A DNA stretch of 13,518 bases from DASVAL01 sp035649575 (GCA_035649575.1 DASRJH010000233.1:1-13518); one strand, 5' to 3'. Shown: positions 1-6,673, numbered from the stretch's first letter. Notes: a model not told the origin generated them from the letters alone. Program-made: numbers and translations.

Positions 1-1
1 T

Positions 2-430
2 GCCGTGACGATGAATGTCAGCAGCGTGACCTCGGGGGCCTCGCCGCCGACGCCGAGCTGGGTGCCGTTCGGCAGCGGCTGTATGGGCGGCAACGGCGTG
101 CCCCTGTTGCAGCTCGCGACCCTGCCGGCAATCGGCGGCACTTTCTCGCTTGCGGTGCAGAACCTCGCCAGCAGCCAAGCCTTCATGGTGACGGGGTTCA
201 ACCCGCTCACCCGGGCGCTGCCGCTCTACTGGGGCTTTGGTGCCAGCTGCTCGTTGCTCGTGGACGCGAGCGACTTCATCTCGTTCTTGCCGCAGGCCTC
301 CGGCAACGCGACATGGGGTCTCGCGATCCCCAACATCGCGGCGCTCGCCGGCATGCATCTCTACAACCAGGTCGCCGAGTTCGGCGCGATGTCCGCGGTT
401 TCAAACGCGGGCAATGCCGAGATCCAGTGA
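2..430 (+). CDS. C-terminal end of a secreted surface protein (5' truncated by window edge)
   Basis: The frame is open to the left edge, so only the last ~142 residues are visible; the GTG at position 5 is unlikely to be the true start. The tail is rich in Gly, Ala, Ser and aromatic residues in alternating beta-like patterns. It carries G-A-S-C-S-L-L-V-D near the middle, an I-P-N motif, A-G-M-H-L-Y-N-Q, and a final V-S-N-A-x-N-A-E-I-Q. The same order (Gly-x-Cys-x-Leu, Ile-Pro, Gly...Gln, Ser-Asn-Ala, Ile) ends the secreted protein at 1461-3941, so I read it as a shared C-terminal beta domain. I associate this domain type with planctomycete exported proteins, where it may serve surface attachment or export; the function is inferred. 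The stop TGA overlaps a GTG at 427, the possible start of the kinase remnant. Confidence 0.65.
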   Translation, partial: AVTMNVSSVTSGASPPTPSWVPFGSGCMGGNGVPLLQLATLPAIGGTFSLAVQNLASSQAFMVTGFNPLTRALPLYWGFGASCSLLVDASDFISFLPQASGNATWGLAIPNIAALAGMHLYNQVAEFGAMSAVSNAGNAEIQ

Positions 431-1348
431 GTCGTCGGACTCCGAGCGCGTCTCGAGACGCGCCGGAGTCCGCAGTCCGCGATCGCCGATGCACGGTTCG
501 CGGCCTGGCTCCTTGCAGGTGCTCTGGTGGCATTGGCGGCAAACGGTTGGTTGGTCCTGCGCCATGCCGCGGCCGAGATGACGGCGAAGAACGCTGAGAT
601 CGTCGAGTTCGAGGCACGGCTCGCCATCAAGCGCGCGAGGATCGAAGGGTGCGCGAAGGCACAAGGGCGCTTCGCCGGCAACATCGCCCACGAGATCAAG
701 ACGCCCCTCACGCTCGTGCTGAGCCAGATCGAACTGCTCGCGACGAGCTGCACCGATCCTGCCGCCGTGCGGCGCTACGCCAAGAGCATTGCCGGGGACA
801 TGCGGCACCCTTCCGACCTCGTCGACAGCTTCCTGCGGCTCGCGCGCCCGTTCGCGCAGGCTGACACCCGTCAGCACATCCCGGTCTTCTTCCATGACGT
901 CGTCGTCGAAGCTGTCCACCGTTCCCAGCCGCTCGCGTACGACCACGGCGTGAGCATCGTGACTGTGCTCGCACGGCTCCGTCAAAGGGGCGCCGGTGTC
1001 GCCGGCGGGGAAGCTGGCGGGGAGAGTTGGAAAGCGCGTGCGAACGGCCCCAGCGCTCAACTCGGCAGAGGCTTGCGACGGTTCATCTGGCTTCGCCGCA
1101 AACGGCGGCCCTTGGCAAGTGGTCGCCTGGGCAATGCGCGCAAATCACAAGGCGCGGTGTGGTTGTGGTGCTCGAACGCAGCGCCAGGACCGCGATTCGC
1201 GACCGAAATCGGTGCAGCAACGGGGAATTGGGGAGAGTTCCTGCCCCTGGGGTCAGATGCAGGCGGTGAGCATTGCGGCCACCCACCGTACATCGAGGCG
1301 ATTACGGCGAGCGATCATTCGTTCGATCTGTCGAGGCTACCGCCCTAG
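427..1348 (+). pseudogene. Decayed sensor histidine kinase (membrane helix and HisKA remain, ATPase domain absent)
   Basis: From the in-frame GTG at 527, the open frame holds a dimerisation/phosphoacceptor domain (residues ~46-110) with the H-box A-H-E-I-K-T-P-L-T; the phosphorylatable His is residue 55 (codon 689-691). Linker-like sequence continues to about residue 147 (nt ~967). No N, G1, F or G2 box of a HATPase domain follows in any frame, and the frame runs on as low-complexity sequence to the stop at 1348. Upstream, nt ~488-560 in this frame encode a hydrophobic helix (W-L-L-A-G-A-L-V-A-L-A), but no ATG, GTG or TTG exists in that frame between the stop at 428 and 527. A GTG at 427 in frame 1 (M-S-R-R-T-P) overlaps the preceding TGA and would make a natural start, implying a frameshift near 475-490. 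I infer a disrupted gene. A short functional HisKA-only protein from GTG 527 is the alternative, but it would cut the helix in half. Confidence 0.6.
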
Positions 1349-1448
1349 CACGCTCGCCGGCCCCTGACTACCATGCTGGTGTGTCGCGGGTTGGAAGTCG
1401 ACGACACGTCTCTCGCCGGACCTGCACGCGACATTGTTTCGTTCCACT
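969..1448. other. Non-coding or degenerate stretch between the kinase remnant and the secreted protein
   Basis: No recognisable protein domain, RNA gene or repeat family was seen here. The three plus frames give short Arg/Ser/Gly-rich peptides, and none restores the missing kinase ATPase domain. Base composition looks somewhat less GC-rich and less codon-structured than the flanking genes from ~1080 on, in keeping with decayed sequence. The promoter of the downstream gene should lie in the last ~100 bp, but I cannot point to a convincing -35/-10 pair. Confidence 0.45.
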
Positions 1449-1457
1449 TAAGGAGGA
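1449..1457 (+). promoter_or_regulatory. Strong Shine-Dalgarno site
   Basis: TAAGGAGGA matches the anti-SD end of 16S rRNA almost perfectly, with 4 nt between AAGGAGG and the ATG at 1461. It fixes the start of the 826-residue secreted protein. It stands out because most other genes in this window have weak or no SD sequence, suggesting this surface protein is made at a high level. Confidence 0.85.
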
Positions 1458-1460
1458 CCG

Positions 1461-3941
1461 ATGTTTCGTTCCATGCTGCTGGTGCCGTGCGCCCTGTTGG
1501 GCACGGCTCTCCTACTCCCCGCGCAATGGGTGGAAGTTGGTGATGCAGGCCAACTGCTGCCCTCCGCGCAGATCCCCGTCGGGGTCGGCCCGCTGGTGAC
1601 GATTACGGGCGCCTATGGCGGCGGTGAAGCCGACATGTACCAGATCCAGATCGTCAGCCCCGCGTTGTTCTCGGCAACCACCGTCGGTGGTTCCGTTGGC
1701 GACACGCAGCTGTTCCTGTTCGACGAGAACGGCCGCGGCGTGACCTTCAACGACGATTCCGCCGCGACTGTGCAGTCGACGATCACCGGCGTCAACGTGC
1801 CCGTGCCCGGCCGCTACTACCTTGCGATCTCCGGCTACAACCACGACGCGGCCTCGCCGGCCGGGTTCATCTGGCTGAACGGGCCGTTCGGCCTCGAGCG
1901 CGCGCCCGACGGCCCCGGCCGCGGCGGTCCGCTGACGGGCTGGGCCGGCGGCTCGGGCGCGGCGGCCTACGTGATCACGCTCGCCGGTGTGGCGTTCCCG
2001 GGGCCACAACTCCTGTTGCCCGACAACCACTACCTCGGTAAGTCGGCGACCCAGGCCCAGGCCAGTGGCTCGATCAACTGGTGGGGCGGCGCGACGGCGG
2101 TTGGCCGCCGCTTCATGGTGCTCTACGAGGCAAGCAACTTCACCGGCGTGAACGGCGTGACGGGCGGGATCGGTATCACGAATCTGCGCTTCCGCGGCGA
2201 GGACACCGAGCACAACGTAGGCGGCCAGACCTACACCGGCGTCGTCGTCAACGTATACAAGACGACGCTGACGACCGTGACCTACAGCGGCGTCGCGTTC
2301 GCGGCGAACATCATCCCGGCTGCACCGAACACCACGACGATGATCGGCACGGTCGCGATACCGGTGTTGACGGTGTCGCGTTCGCTCGGCACCGCACCGA
2401 ACAACTACTGCATCGACATCAACTTCGTGCCCCCGGTGCCGTACAACCCGGTCTTCGATGCGGCAGGGGAAGTCAACTTCATGGTCGAAGTGAACTACCT
2501 GGCCGCGGCGGCGGCGCCGGATCTCCAGGCGTCGACGATGATGCAGATGCAGGACACGGCCGGTGGGGTCGCCTTCATCCGCGGTCGCGGCAGCTACGGC
2601 GCGCCGTCCGGGGTCGCCGCCAGCACGAACTCGACCATCCCGCCGGTCATCGGCGTCGAATTCAGCGGCCCCGGCGGATTCGCGCAGCCGATCCCGGCGA
2701 CCAACGAACGCTACGGTGCCGCGTGCGGTGGTTCGCCATCGGCGTTCTACCAACTGTTCCCGCATGACAATCGATTCGACCTCGCTGACCCGAGCCAGAC
2801 CGACGGTCTCAGCGGCCTGACGTTGACGCCCAACGTCTATCCCGCGCCGACCTTCTACACCGTCACCGGAGGCGCGGCACCGGTCGACCTGGTCAACGGC
2901 CTGTTGCCAGCGCCGATCACCTCGGGCGACGACGACACGATGCTGCACATGCTGCCGCCCGCTACGACCTTCGAGTACCCGGGCGGACCCGCCGGCGGCA
3001 CGCCGTCGATGCGGCCCGCGACCAACGGCTACGTGATCGTCGACCCGGCGTCGGTCGAAGGTGGCGTCGCACCGTTGCCCGGCAACTTCGGATCGGACTA
3101 CTCGCCGACGGTCGCCGAGTTCCTCGGCTCGACGCCGGTGAACCTGGCGAAATTCGCGCCGTTCTGGAGCGACTTCAGCCCCAACAAGAACGCGCCGCCG
3201 CTGGTCGGCGCCGATCCGCTGGCGGGCCTGCACGCCGCCAACTGGATGGCCGGCACCGAAGTGCTCATCACCTGGTACCGAGTCGGCCGTTACAACTCGG
3301 TCGCGCAGGCCTTCCAGGAGGAGCACACGATGCAGGCTTCGTTCAACTGGATGACCGGTGTCGTGCAGTTCCGCTACGGCCCGATGAACGAGATCCAAGG
3401 CGACACCTTCAGCGGCACCACAGCCGGCATCACCGGCTTCAGCCGCGGCAACATCCTCGGCATCCCGTCGGTCAATCCGCAGTCGCGCGATCTGTCGATC
3501 GAGCGGCCGTTCAGCACGTCGATCGAGGGTGCGACCGGCAACCTCGGCATGGTATCGGCGTCGGTGCCGGTGGTCGGCGGTCCGCTCTACATGGGGCGCG
3601 CTTTCCCCGGCCAGACGATCACGTGGAACGCCAGCGGCGTGCCGGTCGGTGCACTGCTCGGCGTGCAGTTCGTCGATATCGCGGCCGCGCGTCCAGGCCT
3701 TGCGATCCCGGGCATCGTCGCCCCGGGCTGCATGCTCAGCACGAGCCCCGGAGCGTTGCTGTGGGAAGTCACGGTGTTCCCGCCGGCCGCCCCGGTCGGT
3801 GCGGTGCCGCTGCTCATCCCGCCGGGCTTCTCGGGCTTCGAGATCTTCTCGCAGTACGTCTTGCTCGACGGCCTGTTCCTTGGTCCGCCGTTGATCACGG
3901 CCGCGAGCAACGCCGTGAAGAACCGCATCGGCCTGCAGTGA
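1461..3941 (+). CDS. Large secreted protein with pre-peptidase/DVUA0089-like N-terminal domain
   Basis: 826 residues. An N-terminal signal peptide is clear: M-F-R-S, a hydrophobic core (L-L-V-P-C-A-L-L-G-T-A-L-L-L) and a likely cut after P-A at about residue 21. Residues ~45-175 form a beta domain with E-A-D-M-Y-Q-I-Q-I, then G-D-T-Q-L-F-L-F-D and F-N-D-D-S, the pattern seen in DVUA0089 and bacterial pre-peptidase C-terminal-like domains. The central ~190-700 is Gly/Ala/Pro/Thr-rich, beta-like and not recognised; it has few cysteines and no catalytic motif that I can identify. The last ~110 residues (P-G-C-M-L, I-P-P-G-F, S-Q-Y, A-S-N-A, R-I-G) parallel the tail of the protein ending at 430. 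The likely place is the cell surface or outside the cell. Ligand binding or a structural role is a guess, not shown. The start is set by the SD at 1449. The equally long minus-strand frame here is an Arg-rich artefact. Confidence 0.85.
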   Translation: MFRSMLLVPCALLGTALLLPAQWVEVGDAGQLLPSAQIPVGVGPLVTITGAYGGGEADMYQIQIVSPALFSATTVGGSVGDTQLFLFDENGRGVTFNDDSAATVQSTITGVNVPVPGRYYLAISGYNHDAASPAGFIWLNGPFGLERAPDGPGRGGPLTGWAGGSGAAAYVITLAGVAFPGPQLLLPDNHYLGKSATQAQASGSINWWGGATAVGRRFMVLYEASNFTGVNGVTGGIGITNLRFRGEDTEHNVGGQTYTGVVVNVYKTTLTTVTYSGVAFAANIIPAAPNTTTMIGTVAIPVLTVSRSLGTAPNNYCIDINFVPPVPYNPVFDAAGEVNFMVEVNYLAAAAAPDLQASTMMQMQDTAGGVAFIRGRGSYGAPSGVAASTNSTIPPVIGVEFSGPGGFAQPIPATNERYGAACGGSPSAFYQLFPHDNRFDLADPSQTDGLSGLTLTPNVYPAPTFYTVTGGAAPVDLVNGLLPAPITSGDDDTMLHMLPPATTFEYPGGPAGGTPSMRPATNGYVIVDPASVEGGVAPLPGNFGSDYSPTVAEFLGSTPVNLAKFAPFWSDFSPNKNAPPLVGADPLAGLHAANWMAGTEVLITWYRVGRYNSVAQAFQEEHTMQASFNWMTGVVQFRYGPMNEIQGDTFSGTTAGITGFSRGNILGIPSVNPQSRDLSIERPFSTSIEGATGNLGMVSASVPVVGGPLYMGRAFPGQTITWNASGVPVGALLGVQFVDIAAARPGLAIPGIVAPGCMLSTSPGALLWEVTVFPPAAPVGAVPLLIPPGFSGFEIFSQYVLLDGLFLGPPLITAASNAVKNRIGLQ

Positions 3942-3996
3942 CGTGACACGGTGCCCAGTGCGCGTTGCTGCAGTGGCGGCGCGCACCGGTACCGCG

Positions 3997-4036
3997 GCCC
4001 GCGACCGACTGCCGCTCAGCCGCTCGCGTCGCGGGC
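3997..4036. repeat. Inverted repeat in the convergent gap (9-bp arms)
   Basis: GCCCGCGAC at 3997-4005 and GTCGCGGGC at 4028-4036 are perfect reverse complements with a 22-nt loop, 56 nt after the stop of the secreted protein gene. No T-run follows. It may help end transcription without being a classical intrinsic terminator. Confidence 0.4.
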
Positions 4037-4111
4037 GGCGAGGCGTCAAGTAGACGGGGGCATTCTGGGGCCGTCCACCAGTTGCGGTTTCAGGACGCCC
4101 GGCGACTGGTT

Positions 4112-4143
4112 GGCAATGACGCTTTCGTGTGCGTCACATTGCC
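4112..4143. terminator. Possible bidirectional terminator hairpin between convergent genes
   Basis: GGCAATGACGC (4112-4122) pairs with GCGT-CA-CATTGCC (4131-4143): 11 base pairs, one 2-nt bulge (CA at 4135-4136) and an 8-nt loop. It sits between two genes that face each other (stops at 3941 plus and 4227 minus), the usual place for a shared terminator. Neither side has a clear U-tract, so an RNA-processing or Rho-linked role is equally possible. The rest of 3942-4226 shows no gene. Confidence 0.4.
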
Positions 4144-4226
4144 CTCGCTATGCGACCTGAGCAACCGAGATTCAGGCAGACCGGAGATGCGGGCAGCTGG
4201 CTTGCGCTTCGGGCCGTCTCCGGATG

Positions 4227-5270
4227 CTACTTCCTGATCTTCGCCAGGGCTTCGGCAGCGCACTCGCCGACGACCGGTTCCGGCAGTGCTGCCTCGAGCG
4301 CCGGGATCGCCGCCTTGGCCGCAGGGCCGATGTCGCCCAGGCCGTTCGCTGCCGCGCGGCGAACCCGCGCATCGAACGGGGACTTCAGGGCCTCGATGAG
4401 AGCAGGCACGCCTTCACTCGCATCCGGACCGATGCCACCCAACGCCGCCGCGGCCGCCCGCCGATTGGGAGCCACGTCCTTACCCAACATCGTGACTAGG
4501 TCGGGCACGGCAAGCTTGGCCCCGGCGCCGAACTTGCCGATCGCATAGGCAGACCAACCTCTGACGTCGGCGTTCGGGTCACGCAGGCACTCACGCAAGA
4601 CCGCCAGCGACTCGATGGCCGCCGGCCCGATGTCGCCCAGCGCCTGCGCCGCGCATCTGCGGACCAACCAATCGGGACTGCGCAAGGCTGTGGTCAAGGT
4701 GACGCGCACCGCGGGCGACGCGACGCCATGCGCGGTCAGGGCCTCGGCGACCGACTGGCTCACTTCGTAGTCGTCGTCGCCCATTGCCTCGAGCAGGGGT
4801 TGCAACGCGATCTCCGCCGGCGCGCGGATCTGCCACAGTGCCTGGATCGCGATGAGACGCACGCCCCGATCCGGATCCTTGACCAGGGGAACCACACGCG
4901 GTGCCGAGTCCACCGCCTCCGACTGCGCGTCGCGGATCGCCATCACCGCCGCCTGGCGCACCGCGGCATCGTCGCTTGCGAACTCAGCCTCGAGCATCCT
5001 GCAGATCTGGGGGGATCCCTTGCAGAGGGCGGCGAGGGCGTGCACCGCGTCCCACTTCGCCTGTGAATCCCGGCTACGGAACTTCGCGATGAGCTGCGTT
5101 GCCTCGGCCTCTTGCTCGGCCGTCAGGCGTGATGGCTGCGGGGCCTGTTGGTCGTGGGCGGGCCGCGCAACCTCCGGGGCCGCCCTCTCGGTCTCGGCAT
5201 ACGAACACCCGGCGGCAGTGAGCGCAGCGCCCGCAAGAAAGCATCGGAGTGCAGTCCGGAGTTCAACCAT
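4227..5270 (-). CDS. HEAT-repeat (PBS-lyase-like) lipoprotein
   Basis: 347 residues. The N-terminus has Arg5/Arg9, a hydrophobic stretch (C-F-L-A-G-A-A-L-T) and a lipobox-like A-A-G-C with Cys22, so it is probably exported and lipid-anchored. A Pro/Gln/Glu-rich spacer (~30-60) follows. From ~65 to the end, eight or nine HEAT-type units repeat every ~33-38 residues with the core D-x-x-x-V-R-x-x-A-A-x-A-L-G-x-I-G; the clearest copies are R-R-C-A-A-Q-A-L-G-D-I-G, R-R-A-A-A-A-A-L-G-G-I-G and R-R-A-A-N-G-L-G-D-I-G. Such solenoids mediate protein-protein contact; no catalytic residue is expected. A role as periplasmic scaffold is inferred. The start ATG at 5270 has only a weak SD, and a TAGGAT hexamer at 5294-5289 could be a -10 box. 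It lies downstream of the tRNA-Val on the same strand, with a repeat-rich spacer between them. Confidence 0.85.
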   Translation of the reverse strand: MVELRTALRCFLAGAALTAAGCSYAETERAAPEVARPAHDQQAPQPSRLTAEQEAEATQLIAKFRSRDSQAKWDAVHALAALCKGSPQICRMLEAEFASDDAAVRQAAVMAIRDAQSEAVDSAPRVVPLVKDPDRGVRLIAIQALWQIRAPAEIALQPLLEAMGDDDYEVSQSVAEALTAHGVASPAVRVTLTTALRSPDWLVRRCAAQALGDIGPAAIESLAVLRECLRDPNADVRGWSAYAIGKFGAGAKLAVPDLVTMLGKDVAPNRRAAAAALGGIGPDASEGVPALIEALKSPFDARVRRAAANGLGDIGPAAKAAIPALEAALPEPVVGECAAEALAKIRK

Positions 5271-5373
5271 TCTCGCACCGGGGGCTCCATCCTAGCGTCC
5301 AGGAGGTTCAAGTCTCGTCCCGAACCAACCGGCTGTCGGCGGAATGGCGCGAAGCGCTGCCGCGCCGCCCTAC

Positions 5374-5420
5374 TGTGCCAGGTTGTGCCACGCTGTGCCA
5401 CGTCGTGCCAGGTTGTGACC
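5374..5420. repeat. Decanucleotide tandem repeat upstream of the HEAT lipoprotein gene
   Basis: Four and a half 10-bp units run in perfect register from 5371/5374 to 5420: TACTGTGCCA, GGTTGTGCCA, CGCTGTGCCA, CGTCGTGCCA, GGTTGTGACC. The conserved core is TGTGCCA (TGGCACA on the strand of the gene). It ends ~100 nt before the HEAT gene start, on its upstream side. A period close to one DNA helical turn would place all cores on the same face, as in an operator array. No protein partner is known. Confidence 0.75.
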
Positions 5421-5424
5421 GCCG

Positions 5425-5448
5425 GCATTGCACACTGCATTGCACACT
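5425..5448. repeat. 12-bp tandem duplication
   Basis: GCATTGCACACT occurs twice back to back (5425-5436 and 5437-5448), 4 nt after the 10-bp repeat array. Both repeats lie in the spacer between tRNA-Val and the HEAT gene, showing that the spacer is prone to short duplications or holds a compound binding site. Confidence 0.8.
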
Positions 5449-5459
5449 GGCCCACGGTG

Positions 5460-5490
5460 GAAACCGAGATCGCGTCAAAACCGCGGTTTC
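5460..5490. repeat. Inverted repeat downstream of tRNA-Val
   Basis: GAAACCG (5460-5466) and CGGTTTC (5484-5490) form 7-bp arms around a 17-nt loop, 24 nt past the tRNA CCA end in the direction of tRNA transcription. A self-complementary AAACCGCGGTTT (5478-5489) overlaps it and gives a short run of four U in the minus-strand transcript. It could end the tRNA transcript or affect 3' processing; the evidence is weak. Confidence 0.3.
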
Positions 5491-5514
5491 TCCCACGAAC
5501 TCGCGCGAAGGAAG

Positions 5515-5590
5515 TGGTGGGCCGTGCAGGATTCGAACCTGCGACTTCGACTCTGTGAAAATCGCACTCTACCAACTGAGTTAACGGCCC
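5515..5590 (-). tRNA. tRNA-Val (anticodon CAC)
   Basis: The cloverleaf can be folded by hand on the minus strand. The acceptor GGGCCGT pairs with ACGGCCC in all 7 positions. The D-arm is ACTC/GAGT with AGTTGGTA in the loop. The anticodon stem CGATT/AGTCG includes one G-T wobble. The loop TTCACAG gives anticodon CAC (reads GUG, valine). The variable loop has 5 nt. The T-stem GCAGG/CCTGC encloses TTCGAAT. The discriminator is A and CCA is encoded (5517-5515). The body is 73 nt without CCA, with no intron. GTG is a common valine codon in this GC-rich DNA, so this tRNA should be well used. A 7-bp hairpin lies in its 5' leader. Confidence 0.93.
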
Positions 5591-5595
5591 GCTCC

Positions 5596-5618
5596 GCAGA
5601 GCTGCCCGCGCGCTCTGC
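5596..5618. repeat. Stem-loop in the 5' leader of tRNA-Val
   Basis: GCAGAGC (5596-5602) and GCTCTGC (5612-5618) form a perfect 7-bp GC-rich stem with a 9-nt loop. It ends 5 nt before the first base of the mature tRNA, so it may guide RNase P or RNase E processing of the precursor. It has no T-run and is unlikely to be a terminator for the gene upstream. Confidence 0.5.
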
Positions 5619-5635
5619 AGCGCCCGGGGCGGAGG

Positions 5636-5664
5636 ACGCTAGCGATCCCCAGAGCCTCTTGCAA
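5636..5664 (-). promoter_or_regulatory. Candidate promoter of tRNA-Val
   Basis: On the minus strand, TTGCAA (5664-5659, 4 of 6 match to -35) is followed after exactly 17 nt by TAGCGT (5641-5636, TAnnnT-type -10). A very GC-rich stretch lies around the predicted start, as is usual for stringently controlled stable-RNA promoters. The -35 box sits inside the perfect palindrome CTCTTGCAAGAG (5656-5667). Confidence 0.4.
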
Positions 5665-5693
5665 GAGCACTTCCCGCCCGCGCAACCCGCAAC

Positions 5694-6641
5694 TCAGGCC
5701 GGCGTGGTCGGCAACGCGCCGTAGAACGCGGTCTGCAGCGTCAGCGTCGTTGCCTGGCGCCCGGCCTTGCCGAAGGCCTCGACCATCGCGCGCGCGATCT
5801 CGGGCGTGCGCCCCGGCACGAGCGTGAACGCGATGAGCCCCGGCCCATGCCCACAGATCGTGCTGCCCGCGGCGCCCGCTTCGACGGCCGCGATCAGCGC
5901 TTCCGACAGCCCCGGCACGAGTCTCCTGCGATACGGCAGATGCACTTCGTCGAGCACACACTGCCGCAGCAACCCCTCGTCGCCGTGTTGCAGCGCGTGC
6001 AACACGCCGAGCGCGCGGCTCGTGCTGCGCGCCGTGGCCGCATGCGGCAAGGTCGGCGGCAGCACGCGCTTCGTGTCGGCGGTGCCCATCTGCGCATCGG
6101 GCAGCGCGATCACGTAGTGCCAGTCCGGGTGGATCTGGTAGGACAGCGGGCGCAGGTGCTGCGGCGTCTCCTGCGGCGTCGAAGTCTGCACGGTCGCACA
6201 CAGACCCCCGACGAGCGAAGCGGCGCCGTGCGCGGGATCGCCGCCGAGCGGCACGAGTGCGTCGAGCACCTGCACGGTCGTCCACTTCTTCTTCGCGAGC
6301 CGGACCGCGATGCCGAGACCCGCCGCGTAGCCGGCCGAGATCGTGCCGAGCCCCGTGCCGCGTGGGATCGTGCCTTCGACGACGACGAGCATTCCCTTGT
6401 TCAGCGGAACATCGAACAGTTCGGCACCCCTGCGCAACCCACGCAGCACCGGATCGTGGCGCGGATCGTCGAGGTGCGCACTCGGGTCGTCTCTTCGATC
6501 GACGAGGATTTCGCCGTCGGTGCGCGGTTCGACCGTGATGCCGAGCGGCAGGTCGACCGCGACGGCGAGCACGCCATACCCAGGCCCCAGGTTGGAGGCC
6601 GTGGCTGGCACGTGGAAGGTGATCGCGGTGGTCTTGGCCAC
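5694..6641 (-). CDS. thrB: Homoserine kinase-like GHMP kinase with altered active-site motifs
   Basis: 315 residues, the usual length for ThrB, which phosphorylates homoserine with ATP in threonine synthesis in the cytosol. Family marks in order: V-P-A-T-A-S-N-L-G-P-G (11-21, for PATSANLGPG), P-R-G-T-G-L-G-T (93-100, the GHMP nucleotide loop), G-D-P-A-H-G-A-A-S-L-V-G-G (134-146), T-K-R-V-L-P (190-195), D-E-V-H-L-P-Y-R (231-238) and the C-terminal S-T-I-C-G-H-G-P-G (260-268). The ThrB-specific T-K/R-x-L-P and H-x-P-x-R blocks argue against another GHMP kinase. Odd points: GFD has become G-Y-G, GLGSS has become G-L-G-T-I-S, and the H-P-D-N block is D-P-A-H. The gene starts with GTG, no SD is evident, and it begins 32 nt after the stop of the ALDH7 gene, so the two are likely co-transcribed. 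It could have a shifted substrate or be a weak enzyme. Confidence 0.75.
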   Translation of the reverse strand: MAKTTAITFHVPATASNLGPGYGVLAVAVDLPLGITVEPRTDGEILVDRRDDPSAHLDDPRHDPVLRGLRRGAELFDVPLNKGMLVVVEGTIPRGTGLGTISAGYAAGLGIAVRLAKKKWTTVQVLDALVPLGGDPAHGAASLVGGLCATVQTSTPQETPQHLRPLSYQIHPDWHYVIALPDAQMGTADTKRVLPPTLPHAATARSTSRALGVLHALQHGDEGLLRQCVLDEVHLPYRRRLVPGLSEALIAAVEAGAAGSTICGHGPGLIAFTLVPGRTPEIARAMVEAFGKAGRQATTLTLQTAFYGALPTTPA

Positions 6642-6673
6642 GGTGTTCTATCGGCTTGCCGTGCTACCGGTCC

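Noticed and set aside
1512..4049. 845-codon open frame on the minus strand opposite the secreted protein
   Set aside because: Its product is extremely Arg/His/Asp-rich with no domain, the pattern expected from the antisense of GC-rich coding DNA. The plus-strand gene has a signal peptide, SD and recognisable domains.
5306..5332. GGTTCAAGTC stretch resembling a tRNA T-loop, hinting at a tRNA remnant or attachment site
   Set aside because: The flanking bases (GGAGG and CTCGT) do not pair as a T-stem, and no acceptor, D-arm or anticodon arm can be built upstream. No integrase or phage gene is nearby.
5374..5420. TGGCAC repeats read as sigma-54 (-24/-12) promoters on the minus strand
   Set aside because: No TTGC follows any TGGCAC at the required ~5-nt spacing.
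5374..5448. Repeats considered as a CRISPR array
   Set aside because: Units are 10-12 bp with no spacers of CRISPR length and no cas genes.
5123..5584. Short frames over the tRNA giving peptides such as A-G-S-N-P-A-R-P or G-F-E-P-A-T
   Set aside because: These peptides are well-known artefacts of translating the tRNA T-arm in either direction. The locus is tRNA-Val.
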